64,000 nucleotides of DNA from the NCBI RefSeq assembly GCF_035784015.1, contig NZ_JALKOW010000005.1. One strand, given 5' to 3'. This DNA is from Comamonas sp009360615 (GTDB lineage Bacteria; Pseudomonadota; Gammaproteobacteria; Burkholderiales; Burkholderiaceae_C). Both the position numbers and the translations under genes were made by a program. A model generated the notes under the pieces. That model was not told the origin of the DNA, ran no database searches, and saw only the letters and a program-made list of their open reading frames with translations. This document shows positions 16,628-24,730 of the stretch, piece after piece (positions within the stretch are counted from its first letter, which is position 1; every line of letters starts with the position of its first letter).

Positions 16628-17904
16628 GTGTGCCTCCATGAAGAATGCAGACGCTCGGCGCGCCAGAGCAGGGCCGCTGCCGCGAGCTTGAGCAGGCAGG
16701 GCAGGCCGCCATAGGCCCAGGCCAGAGCTTGCAGGCCTGCAGGCTCGCTGGCACCGCTGCGATATCCGGCAGCCGACAGCAGTGGCAGTGCCAGACCTGC
16801 AGCAAGGGCCAGATTGAGTTTGGTGGCGCAGGTCCACCACCCCAGGTAGCGGCCTTCGCTTCGGCCGCCGTCGCCGGATTCGTGGATCACGCCCGTGAGC
16901 AACGCACCCGGCAAGGCCAGATCCGCGCCCAGGGCCAGGCCGCTGGCCAGGCAGATGACGGCGAAAGCCATGCCGTCGCCTTCGCCGAGCCAGGGTGTGA
17001 AGCCGAAGGCCAGCACGCTGGTCAGCATTCCGATCCGCCAGCTGGGTGCCAGGCCCCAGTGCGAAACGGCCTTCACCCAGAGCGGCAGGCCCAAGGCCGC
17101 GGCGCCAAAAAAGCACAGCAGCAACGCTGGCTGCAGAGCGGAGGCCTGCAGTCGGTCGGCCACGAAGAAAGGCAGCAGGGTGGCGGGGATGGCGGCTGCC
17201 ACACCGTTGAGCATGAAGATTGCCAGCAGTCGCCTGAAGCCTGCATTCGCCCACGGTGAAGGTAGAGGTACGGCGGCGGGCTGCTGTGGTGCGACGGGCA
17301 CCTTGAGACGCAGAAGGCCCGCCAGGCCCAGTGCCAGGCCAAGGGCGAGAAAGGCGGTGGTCGCATCCAGTCCGAGCCAGGTCGGCAGCATGCTGGCCAG
17401 CAGCACGCCTGACAGGCTGGCTCCCTCGCGCCAGGCCGTGACACGTGCACGCCAGGCGGGGTCGCCGCCCCAGCGCGTGCCCCACGCCTGATGGAGGATG
17501 ACAAGGATGCTGTAGGCCAGTGTGCACACCAGCAGGCTGAAGGCAAGCCATCCCAGCAGGCCCGCCGAGTTCTGCGCATCGAACGGGGGATGCCACAGGG
17601 CGCCGAAGCCCAGCGCCATGAGCAGGCTGGCCAGGATCGCCGCACCTGCCGTGCAAATCACGCCGCGACTCAGAAGACGGTCGACCCAGCGTCCGATGGC
17701 CGGGTCGACCAGGGCATCGAAGGCCCGCGTGGCCAGCAGCACGGCACCCAGTCCCGCCAGCGGGGCGCCGGCCACGCTGGCGTAGTGGTAGGGCAGGTTC
17801 ACATACAAAGGCAGCGACGCGAAGGCCAGCGGTGCCGCCAGAGCACCATAGGCCAGGCCCGTGCGCCAGGGCAGCGTGTGTGGGTGGGCCGGATGCGGGT
17901 CCAT
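16624..17904 (-). CDS. MFS transporter of the lipid-modification operon
   Basis: Integral membrane protein of 426 aa with about 12 hydrophobic segments. Its PxxGRWVDRLLSRG loop (near residues 68-80) resembles the MelB/GPH-type cation-symporter branch of the major facilitator superfamily. Solute is unknown; relatives in this gene neighbourhood may move a lipid precursor or act as a flippase-like partner. The stop overlaps the next start (ATGA), and 18 bp separate it from the chalcone-isomerase-like gene before it. Confidence 0.8.
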   Translation of the reverse strand: MDPHPAHPHTLPWRTGLAYGALAAPLAFASLPLYVNLPYHYASVAGAPLAGLGAVLLATRAFDALVDPAIGRWVDRLLSRGVICTAGAAILASLLMALGFGALWHPPFDAQNSAGLLGWLAFSLLVCTLAYSILVILHQAWGTRWGGDPAWRARVTAWREGASLSGVLLASMLPTWLGLDATTAFLALGLALGLAGLLRLKVPVAPQQPAAVPLPSPWANAGFRRLLAIFMLNGVAAAIPATLLPFFVADRLQASALQPALLLCFFGAAALGLPLWVKAVSHWGLAPSWRIGMLTSVLAFGFTPWLGEGDGMAFAVICLASGLALGADLALPGALLTGVIHESGDGGRSEGRYLGWWTCATKLNLALAAGLALPLLSAAGYRSGASEPAGLQALAWAYGGLPCLLKLAAAALLWRAERLHSSWRHT

Positions 17905-17922
17905 GGCATGCTCCGCAGCCGA

Positions 17923-18513
17923 TCAGCCCAGGCCCAGCAGCGAGCTGCGCATGGCGGGAGCCGACGTCTGGGGTGACAGCCAGATGCCGAAGAACAGGCG
18001 TGCATACTCTGCATCGCGCAGCTGAGCGGTCTGACGGCCGTTGTGGAAGAAGCGCACCTCTCCCTGGCCGTCGTTCAGGCCCAGCAGCCGATCCTGGGCC
18101 TGGACGTCGGGGAAGGCCTGTTTCATCAGCTCCAGCCATTGGCGTGCCTGCTCCTCCGTGAAACTGCCCACTCTGCGCATTTCCGCGATGGATCGTTCTG
18201 CGATGGCCTGGCCTTCGAGCTTGCGGTCATAGACCAACTCCAGTGCGAACCGATGGCGGGCGTAGTCATCAGGCATGAACCCCGGTGCTGCCCACAACCG
18301 CGCCTCGTAGACGCGCAGGCCGAAGAAGCGCAGTACGCCCTTGCCGACCAGGCGTCCGGCGGGCAGGGGGCTGCGCAGTTCTCCGGGAAGCTCTGCGGCA
18401 GGGGTCATGGCATGGATCAGGTTGGACATGGAGGTCAGTGATGGGGCAAGTACGAAGGCCGCACTCCAGACCAGGGTCTGGCGGCGGTGTGCGCGGGGTG
18501 GAAGGGCGGTCAT
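17923..18513 (-). CDS. chalcone isomerase-like exported protein
   Basis: A 196-aa protein with a hydrophobic N-terminal segment (RRQTLVWSAAFVLAPS) that may be a signal peptide, followed by a chalcone-isomerase-like domain (VGKGVLRFFGLRVYEARLWA, FALELVYDRKLEGQAIAERSI, FFGIWLSP). The plant enzyme closes flavanone rings; bacterial relatives of this fold are thought to bind fatty acids, and no flavonoid pathway is seen here. The start overlaps the stop of the Cfa-like gene (ATGA), so it is translated with it. Confidence 0.82.
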   Translation of the reverse strand: MTALPPRAHRRQTLVWSAAFVLAPSLTSMSNLIHAMTPAAELPGELRSPLPAGRLVGKGVLRFFGLRVYEARLWAAPGFMPDDYARHRFALELVYDRKLEGQAIAERSIAEMRRVGSFTEEQARQWLELMKQAFPDVQAQDRLLGLNDGQGEVRFFHNGRQTAQLRDAEYARLFFGIWLSPQTSAPAMRSSLLGLG

Positions 18514-19784
18514 GGCTGTGGCCTGCGCAGCGTGAACTGGACGACATCGGTGTTGCCGGCGTCAAAGGCTGCCTCGCAGTAAGCGAGATAGAAGCGCCAG
18601 ATGCGCACAAAGCGCTCGTCGAAACCCTGTGCACGCACGGCGTCGATCTGGTGCTCGAAGGACTGGCGCCAGCGTCGCAGCGTTTCCGCGTAGTCGCGGC
18701 CGAAGGCCATGCGGCCTTCCACGACGAGACCGGCGCGACGGGCCTCGTCCTCGAAGGCTGCAATGCTGGGCAGCAGCCCGCCCGGGAAGATGTACTGCTG
18801 AATGAAATCGGTGGAGCGCAAGTAGCGGGCGAACAGGTCTTCGCGCAGAGTGATCGTCTGTACGCAGGCCAGGCCTCCGGGCTTGAGACAGTCGCGCAGG
18901 GTCCGGAAGTAGCCGCGCCAGTACTCTCGGCCCACGGCCTCGAACATCTCGATGGAGACGATGGCATCGAAGGGCTCGCGGGCATGCAGGGCAGGCAGGT
19001 CGCGGTAGTCCTGGTAACGCAGCTCCACGGCATCGGCAAGTCCGGCCTGTTGCATGCGCTGCTGGCCCCAGTGCAGTTGCTCGCGCGACAGCGTCACGCC
19101 GGTGACCCGTGCACCGAATTCGCGGGCGGCAGTCTCTGCCAGGCCACCCCAGCCGCAGCCGATTTCGAGCAGGCGCTGTCCGGGCTGCAGCCGCACCTCG
19201 GTCAGAGTGCGCCTGAGCTTGGCCTGCTGAGCGGCCTGCAGGTCTGAGTGTGACAGCGACTCGCCCGTGCGACCTTCGAACCAGGCGGCGCTGTAGCTCA
19301 TGCCGGGATCCAGCCACAGCTGGTAGAAGTCATTGCCCAGGTCGTAATGGGCGTGGATGTTCCTGGCACTTCCGGCCCGCGTATTTCGCTGCAGCAGGTG
19401 GCGCAGGCGGTAGGCCAGCCGGCCCCACCAGCTGCCGTAGATCAGCGCCTGGACATGGTCACGGTTCGCCATGCACAGCCGAAGGAGCGCGGCGAGGTCG
19501 GGGCTGTCCCATTCACCGGCAATATAGGCTTCGGCCAGGCCGATATCGCCCGATTTCAGTGTGCGCTCAAGCGCCTGCCAGTCGTGCAGCACGCAGTGTG
19601 CGTCGGCGATACACGATGCTGCGGCCGCAACGGGCAGGTGCAGCAGTCGTCCATCGGGTTGCACCAGATCCAGGCGACCCTGGGGCAGGCGTTCGAGCAG
19701 GTTCAGCACCCGGCGCACTCGCGCGGGCGTGCGGCGCGGTGCTGCGGCTTTGGGGCTGAGCAGGGGGGCGGCGGTGGTGTTCAT
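18510..19784 (-). CDS. cyclopropane-fatty-acyl-phospholipid synthase family methyltransferase
   Basis: SAM-dependent methyltransferase (424 aa) of the CFA-synthase family, which adds a carbon from SAM to an unsaturated acyl chain in a phospholipid. Seen are the N-terminal lipid-binding portion, HYDLGNDFYQLWLDPGMSYS, the SAM motif LLEIGCGWGGLA, VTGVTLSREQ and the late FQQYIFPGG-like segment. Its operon partners (DUF1365 and FAD amine-oxidase-like protein) mark the Cfa2-like subgroup, which may make methylated, cyclopropane or furan-type fatty acids rather than ordinary cyclopropanes. Start 19784 overlaps the DUF1365 stop as ATGA; an upstream in-frame start at 19844 is rejected. Confidence 0.88.
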   Translation of the reverse strand: MNTTAAPLLSPKAAAPRRTPARVRRVLNLLERLPQGRLDLVQPDGRLLHLPVAAAASCIADAHCVLHDWQALERTLKSGDIGLAEAYIAGEWDSPDLAALLRLCMANRDHVQALIYGSWWGRLAYRLRHLLQRNTRAGSARNIHAHYDLGNDFYQLWLDPGMSYSAAWFEGRTGESLSHSDLQAAQQAKLRRTLTEVRLQPGQRLLEIGCGWGGLAETAAREFGARVTGVTLSREQLHWGQQRMQQAGLADAVELRYQDYRDLPALHAREPFDAIVSIEMFEAVGREYWRGYFRTLRDCLKPGGLACVQTITLREDLFARYLRSTDFIQQYIFPGGLLPSIAAFEDEARRAGLVVEGRMAFGRDYAETLRRWRQSFEHQIDAVRAQGFDERFVRIWRFYLAYCEAAFDAGNTDVVQFTLRRPQP

Positions 19785-20533
19785 CGTGTGACGAAGCGCT
19801 CGGGCTTGGTGGGTTTGCCATGGAAGGGCAGGCGCTTGGCCCAAAGGCGCAGCGCCTGCCAGTGGATGCGGGCAATGACGCCCAGTGTCATCAGGGGAGT
19901 GCCGAAGAAGGCGCGGCGCACGGTGCTGGCATCCAGCGGATGCAGCGTGCCGCCCACGCTGGTCTGCAGCAGAGGACCGCTGTCGTCGTGCAGGTCCACG
20001 CGCACCAGGGTGCTGCTCTCGCTGCGTTCGAAGCGAAAGCGATACTCGCCCTGCACGTCGCAGAATGGCGACACGTGGAACTGTTTGCGAGCCACCTGCT
20101 CGCAGCCCCAGGCCAGATCCGGGCCAGCCAACAGATAGGCATGGCGCTCGCCAAAGGTGTTGTTGACCTCGGCCAGCACGGCGGCCAGAGAACCATCGCT
20201 GCGGTGGGCATACCAGAAACTCACGGGCTTGAAGACATAACCCAGTACGCGCGGAAACGTGTGCAACCAGACTTCGCCGTCGGCATCCTGAATGCCCTCG
20301 TCCTCCAGTACCCGCTCGAACCAGGCCAGGGCATCGCCGTCTCCCGCGCCATGGTCGCTGTCGTGAAAGCTGATCAAGCCCGGCCGGTTACGCCGCAATG
20401 CGGCATCGGGCTGCACGCGCAGGCTGCGCAGCGGCAGCATGAGGAAGTAGCCGGGATACCGGAAGGCATGTTCGACGGGCCTCAGGCGGCGGTGCCAGAC
20501 ATGTCCGAAGCCGACAAGCGGACGGGCATTCAT
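19781..20533 (-). CDS. DUF1365 family protein
   Basis: A 250-aa member of DUF1365, recognised by GFGHVWHRRLRPVEHAFRYP at the N-terminus, FHDSDHG, YVFKPVSFWYAHR in the centre and FHVSPFCDVQGEYRF. The function is not established; the family almost always lies between an FAD amine-oxidase-like gene and a Cfa-like gene, as here. The start overlaps the upstream stop (ATGA) and the stop overlaps the downstream start (ATGA), so all three are likely made in fixed proportion. No signal peptide or membrane span is obvious. Confidence 0.87.
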   Translation of the reverse strand: MNARPLVGFGHVWHRRLRPVEHAFRYPGYFLMLPLRSLRVQPDAALRRNRPGLISFHDSDHGAGDGDALAWFERVLEDEGIQDADGEVWLHTFPRVLGYVFKPVSFWYAHRSDGSLAAVLAEVNNTFGERHAYLLAGPDLAWGCEQVARKQFHVSPFCDVQGEYRFRFERSESSTLVRVDLHDDSGPLLQTSVGGTLHPLDASTVRRAFFGTPLMTLGVIARIHWQALRLWAKRLPFHGKPTKPERFVTR

Positions 20534-21867
20534 GCTGCCCCCCTGATGGCGGGACTCGCAGACAGGTCCGGCAGGACGTCGAGCAGACCATCGGCCGCAT
20601 CCAGGCCTGAACGCAGTCCGTCTTCGTGAAATCCGTAGCCGCACCAGGCGCCGCAGAACCAGGTCCGGCGGCGGCCCTGCAGTGTCCCCACCCGGCTCTG
20701 GGCCTCGATGGCCGCCAGATCGAACACCGGGTGGCTGTACGCAATGCGAGCATGGACCTTGCTGTCGTCGATGGGGCGCACCGGATTCAGTGACACCATC
20801 ACAGGCTGCTGCCATGGCAGGGGCTGCAGACGGTTGAGCAGATAGTGCAGGCAGACGCCAGTTTGCTGGGTTCCCGCATCGGCCGCGCGTTCGTAGTTCC
20901 ATGCCGCCCAGGCTGCCTTGCGGGTCGGGAGCACGCCGGCATCGGTGTGCAGCACGGCATGGTTGGGCTGATAGCGTATGGCACCCAGGACGCTGCGCTC
21001 ATCAGGCGTGGCGTCGAGGCCCAGCAGGCGCAGGGCCTGGTCGCTGTGGCAGGCCAGCACTACGGCATCGAAGTGCTCCGTGCCGTGTGCCATCTGCAGC
21101 AACACCCCATGGTCCACGCGGCGAATGCCCAGGACGGGTGCATTCAGGCGGGCATCGTGGCGGCCATCCTGCTGCAGCGCGGCCAGCATGCGCCGCACAT
21201 ACTGGCGCGAGCCGCCTCGCACCGTGTACCACTGAGGCCGGTTCGAGACCTGGATCAGGCCATGGTTGTGGCAAAAGCGGATCAGAGTGGCAACCGGGAA
21301 GCGCAGCATCTGGTCCGTCGGGCATGACCAGATGCAGCCCATCATGGGCAGCAGGTAGTCCTGGCGGAAGCCGGTGCCGAAGCCGTGCTCATCCAGAAAG
21401 GCTTCGATGGAACCGTGCAGCCGGGCCTCGTTGCCTTCTTGGGCAATGCGCGTGGCCAGGCGATTGAAGCGCAGGATCTCTGCCAGCATGGTCAGAAAAC
21501 GGGGGCGAAACAGGTTGCTTCGCTGCGCAAACACCGTCCCCAGCGAACTGCCGCTCCACTCAAGGCCGGCACGCCCACCGGTGCGGGGAACCTGGACCGA
21601 AAACGACATCTCGGCAGCCGTCGTCGGCACCTGCAGTTCTTCGAACAGATGCGTCAGCAGCGGATAGGTGCGGTGATTGAACACCAGAAAGCCTGTGTCG
21701 ACGCCCTGTGTCACGCCCTCCAGCGTGATATCGACGGTGTTGGCATGCCCGCCGAAATGGTGGCCCGCTTCCAGCAATGTCACGCGGTGCTGGCCCGGTG
21801 CGCCGGCCAGGCGCCGGGCCGCGGCCAGACCCGCAACCCCTGAGCCTATGACTGCAATGCGATGCAT
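20530..21867 (-). CDS. FAD-dependent amine oxidase-like protein
   Basis: Flavoprotein of 445 aa with the FAD-binding GxGxxG motif in AVIGSGVAGLAAARRL at the N-terminus, an acidic end to the second strand (LLEAGHHFGGHANT), and the conserved VDTGFLVFNHRTYP and C-terminal WFCGAWCGYGFHEDGLRSG segments. Related proteins are called NAD/FAD-binding or amine oxidase-like and probably desaturate or oxidise an acyl chain rather than an amine. It is the first gene of the operon. AGGAAAGG precedes ATG 21867, and upstream in-frame ATGs lie in the promoter region. Confidence 0.87.
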   Translation of the reverse strand: MHRIAVIGSGVAGLAAARRLAGAPGQHRVTLLEAGHHFGGHANTVDITLEGVTQGVDTGFLVFNHRTYPLLTHLFEELQVPTTAAEMSFSVQVPRTGGRAGLEWSGSSLGTVFAQRSNLFRPRFLTMLAEILRFNRLATRIAQEGNEARLHGSIEAFLDEHGFGTGFRQDYLLPMMGCIWSCPTDQMLRFPVATLIRFCHNHGLIQVSNRPQWYTVRGGSRQYVRRMLAALQQDGRHDARLNAPVLGIRRVDHGVLLQMAHGTEHFDAVVLACHSDQALRLLGLDATPDERSVLGAIRYQPNHAVLHTDAGVLPTRKAAWAAWNYERAADAGTQQTGVCLHYLLNRLQPLPWQQPVMVSLNPVRPIDDSKVHARIAYSHPVFDLAAIEAQSRVGTLQGRRRTWFCGAWCGYGFHEDGLRSGLDAADGLLDVLPDLSASPAIRGAA

Positions 21868-21919
21868 GGGAATGCCTTTCCTGGTTGTGCAGTCCGTTTG
21901 TACCAAAAAGGTCAAATCA

Positions 21920-21935
21920 TGAACTGATGAGTTCA
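21920..21935. promoter_or_regulatory. palindromic operator candidate in divergent promoter region
   Basis: TGAACT-GATG-AGTTCA, a perfect 6-bp inverted repeat with a 4-nt centre. It sits in the AT-rich 140-bp gap between the lipid operon (minus) and the TetR gene (plus). It is a plausible binding site for that regulator. Confidence 0.45.
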
Positions 21936-22007
21936 AACTATAAACCAAACATTTCCACTTTGCACTATCTAGTATGGGGTATGGCCTATCAGGTCTAAAA
22001 TAGAAGC

Positions 22008-22646
22008 ATGACAAGCCGCTCCTCCATCAAACAGCAGATTCAGCGCGTGCGAGAACAGGCCATCGTGGTGGCCGTCAACCGGCTGCTGGCCACCAAGGGT
22101 TACGACGCCATGACGGTGGATGAAGTCGCGGCCGAAGCGGGCATGGCCAAGGCCAGCCTCTACAAGCTGTTCACCTCCAAGGAGGAACTGGCGGGTGCCG
22201 CCATGGTCGGTGTGCTGGATCGTGCCCTGGCCTTTGTGGACGGCCTGCGCGACGCGGCACGTGAGGCGGCCGAGGCCGGCTCGCCCACGCGCCCGCTGGA
22301 TCAGCTCAAGGCCGTCACACGCTGGGCCATGCAGACGCAGCTAGAGGGAGAAATGCCGTCCCTGCCTGCGCAGAACTCGAATCTCAGCGCGTCGTTGCAA
22401 TCCAACGATGCCTACATGGACCGTCTGATTGCCCTGAGCAACCGGCTCAGCATCTGGATCACCGAAGCCCAGACCAGCGGCCAATTGCACGCCGCGCTGC
22501 CTCCCGAGCTGGTGCTGTATACGCTGTTCGCAAGGGCCTGCGATCCCGTCGTGGCCTTGCTCAAGGAGTCGGGTCAGTACACGAATGCGCAGATCATCGA
22601 CTGGGTGACGAGCACCACGTTTGACGGGCTGGCTGCAGCCCGCTGA
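22008..22646 (+). CDS. TetR/AcrR family transcriptional regulator
   Basis: A 212-aa repressor with the N-terminal TetR helix-turn-helix (YDAMTVDEVAAEAGMAKASLYKLFTSKEEL, about residues 31-60) and a helical ligand domain without recognisable specificity. It is divergent from the FAD-oxidase/DUF1365/Cfa operon with a palindrome in the shared gap, so it most likely controls that operon and itself; the ligand may be a fatty acid or an oxidative signal. GST and NTF2-like genes follow on the opposite strand. Confidence 0.88.
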   Translation: MTSRSSIKQQIQRVREQAIVVAVNRLLATKGYDAMTVDEVAAEAGMAKASLYKLFTSKEELAGAAMVGVLDRALAFVDGLRDAAREAAEAGSPTRPLDQLKAVTRWAMQTQLEGEMPSLPAQNSNLSASLQSNDAYMDRLIALSNRLSIWITEAQTSGQLHAALPPELVLYTLFARACDPVVALLKESGQYTNAQIIDWVTSTTFDGLAAAR

Positions 22647-22727
22647 AGACGTGGCCCGCGGGTGCGCCGGTTCCTGGTGCCATCCGCGCAGGAGCATGGA
22701 CCCGTTTGGCGGAATCGGGCCGAAGCC

Positions 22728-23417
22728 TCAGGATGGCATGAGCACCGGCCCGCCTTTGCTCAAGGCCCTCTGGTAGGCCGCACGTGCATGCATGCGCTGG
22801 CGATAGGCGATCAGATGAGGCCAGGCGCTCTTGCTGTCACTGCGGACCAGAGCCGCTTCAACGGCAAAGCTCATCTGGAAGTCGGCCATGCTCAGGTGCT
22901 CGCCGGCAAACCAGCGATGTTCTGCCAGATGCGCTTCCATGAATGCCAGCGCTGTCTGCACATTGGGTGCAACGAGTTTTTGCTGTACCCGCATGCAAAG
23001 CGCGCGGGCAATGGGGCGCACGAGAAAAGGCATGGGCTGACGCGGTATGGTGTCGAAAACCAGTTTCATCACCAGCCAGTTCATCAGCGAGCCCTCGGCA
23101 TAGTGCATCCAGAAGCGGCACTCACGGTGCTCTTGGGTCCCGCGCAGGGGCTCGAGGTGCGATAGTTCCGCAGGCGCCAGATGCCCATAGCGTTCAACCA
23201 GGTACTCGATGATGGCGCCTGATTCGGCGACCACGACGTCCGCATCGGTAATCACCGGCGACTTGCCCAGCGGATGCACGAGCCTGAGCTCCGGTGGCGC
23301 CAGGCGGGTTGCGGGGTCGCGCTGGTAACGACGCAGTTCGTAGGGAACGCCGAGCTCCTCCAGGAGCCAGAGTACGCGCTGCGAGCGTGACGTTTCAAGA
23401 TGATGAACGGTGAGCAT
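22728..23417 (-). CDS. glutathione S-transferase
   Basis: Cytosolic GST of 229 aa. It has a thioredoxin-like N-domain (LTVHHLETSRSQRVLWLLEELG, cis-Pro in GKSPVI, AESGAIIEYLVERYG) and an all-helical C-domain (FAGEHLSMADFQMSF). The N-terminal Ser of HLETSRSQR may be the glutathione-activating residue. It is joined to the NTF2-like gene upstream by a 23-bp overlap, so the two are co-transcribed. Substrate unknown; the setting near methionine-sulfoxide repair and a lipid-modifying operon suggests stress detoxification. Confidence 0.9.
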   Translation of the reverse strand: MLTVHHLETSRSQRVLWLLEELGVPYELRRYQRDPATRLAPPELRLVHPLGKSPVITDADVVVAESGAIIEYLVERYGHLAPAELSHLEPLRGTQEHRECRFWMHYAEGSLMNWLVMKLVFDTIPRQPMPFLVRPIARALCMRVQQKLVAPNVQTALAFMEAHLAEHRWFAGEHLSMADFQMSFAVEAALVRSDSKSAWPHLIAYRQRMHARAAYQRALSKGGPVLMPS

Positions 23418-23889
23418 GGGGAGTCTTTCTGGAAGCCGAACCTGCGTTGCGCAGCCAGCGCATCAAGATACCAAGCAAAGGCAACTTTTCATATAGTTCT
23501 TCCGCCGCATCCCAGTAATCGCGATGCTGGCAGACAAGCCCTTGCGCATCGAAGCAAAGCAGGCTGGCGCCTCGTATGCATTGCTCGGAGCCGGGCCGCC
23601 AGCGTCGCAGGCGAAAGCGGAATTCCCAGGCCAGAAAGGCCTGCCGATCCTGCACCAGCCGCTCGGTGACGACAAAGCGCGGCTCCTGCAGCGTGTCGAA
23701 CATGTGGGCGAAGATACCGGCGATTGCGGGCACGCCGCGCACTTCATTGAAGGGATCCTTGAAGTACGCATCGCTCGCATAGTAGCTGTCCAGTTGCTGC
23801 AGATGGCTTGGGGCCAATCGTTCATAAAGCTGGACGATCCGCTCCACGACGGCATCCGTGTCGGATGGGGAATGAGGGCTTTGCTGCAT
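23395..23889 (-). CDS. NTF2-like / SnoaL-fold protein
   Basis: A 164-aa protein of the nuclear-transport-factor-2 fold, recognised by VERIVQLYERLAPSHLQQLDSYYASDAYFKDPFNEVRG at the N-terminus and HRDYWDAAEELYEKLPLLG near the end. Proteins of exactly this type often accompany the SDR/FAD-oxidase/DUF1365/Cfa gene set in other proteobacteria. Its nearness (1.5 kb from that operon, across the TetR gene) supports membership of the same functional group. The function is unknown; it may bind a small hydrophobic ligand. It overlaps the GST gene. Confidence 0.8.
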   Translation of the reverse strand: MQQSPHSPSDTDAVVERIVQLYERLAPSHLQQLDSYYASDAYFKDPFNEVRGVPAIAGIFAHMFDTLQEPRFVVTERLVQDRQAFLAWEFRFRLRRWRPGSEQCIRGASLLCFDAQGLVCQHRDYWDAAEELYEKLPLLGILMRWLRNAGSASRKTPHAHRSSS

Positions 23890-23969
23890 GCATCAAATTG
23901 TAGGCAAACCGAGTCGCGCCCTCACTTGCGCCCAAGGCTGTTGCGCTTGTGGCCCAGGTCGCAGGATCG

Positions 23970-24725
23970 CTACGAAGGCGTTTTCCGGGTCAGAACCGGT
24001 TCGCTGCGGTAGCGGTCGGGGAAGAGGCGCTGGAGGTTGTTCACCTTGGGCAGATCATTGAAGACGATATACGGGTGACGCGGGTTTGCGGCCATGAAGT
24101 CCTGGTGGTGGAGCTCGGCCGGATAGAAGCTTGCCCTGTCTTCGAGGCGGGTGACGATGGGCTTGGGATACAGTCGAGCCGCCTCAAGCTGCGCGATATA
24201 GGCCTGAGCGGTCTTGAGCTGGGCAGGACTGGTTGCGAAAATGGCCGAGCGGTATTGCGTTCCGGTGTCCGGGCCCTGCCGGTTGAGCTGGGTGGGATCA
24301 TGAACCACCGAGAAAAATATCTGCAGCAGCTGTCCATAGCTCACCAGGGACGGATCGAAGCTAACTTCTACCGATTCGGCATGTCCGGTATTGCCGCGGC
24401 TGACCAGCGCATAGGAAGCGGTGGATGGCGTGCCCCCGCTATAGCCCGACACCGCGCGCAGCACGCCTTTGACATGCTGGAACACGCCCTGTACGCCCCA
24501 GAAGCAGCCGCCGGCAAAGATGGCACGTTGCGGCGCGGGCCCGGTGGCCGGCATGTCCATGGCAGGGGGCGGGATGCGGACTGCCTCGTCGGCCGAGAAG
24601 GCCGTTGATTGCCACAGCAGTCCGCTGCCCAGCAAAACGATGCCGCCCGTCAAGGTCTGGAGCATGCCGCGCCTATGCATGCCGCGCCGATTCGAGGTGG
24701 CCGAGGAGGTGAGGTTGGTTTTCAT
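23970..24725 (-). CDS. msrA: exported peptide methionine-S-sulfoxide reductase MsrA
   Basis: Reduces the S-form of methionine sulfoxide in proteins. The catalytic Cys74 is in AGGCFWGVQG, with GYSGG, GHAESVEV and DPTQLNRQGPD as further family marks. The N-terminus carries RRGMHRRGMLQT followed by a hydrophobic stretch, a Tat- or Sec-type signal, so this form acts in the periplasm. At 251 aa it exceeds cytosolic MsrA by the leader. It lies 5 bp after a CcdA-thioredoxin fusion, which could supply electrons, and close to msrB. Confidence 0.92.
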   Translation of the reverse strand: MKTNLTSSATSNRRGMHRRGMLQTLTGGIVLLGSGLLWQSTAFSADEAVRIPPPAMDMPATGPAPQRAIFAGGCFWGVQGVFQHVKGVLRAVSGYSGGTPSTASYALVSRGNTGHAESVEVSFDPSLVSYGQLLQIFFSVVHDPTQLNRQGPDTGTQYRSAIFATSPAQLKTAQAYIAQLEAARLYPKPIVTRLEDRASFYPAELHHQDFMAANPRHPYIVFNDLPKVNNLQRLFPDRYRSEPVLTRKTPS

Positions 24726-24730
24726 GGGGC

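Noticed and set aside
16628..18139. N-terminal extension of the DUF3833 lipoprotein frame
   Set aside because: The frame stays open upstream through the MFS gene but the sequence there is Arg/Gly/Pro-rich shadow; the lipoprotein starts at 16627 with an ATGA overlap.
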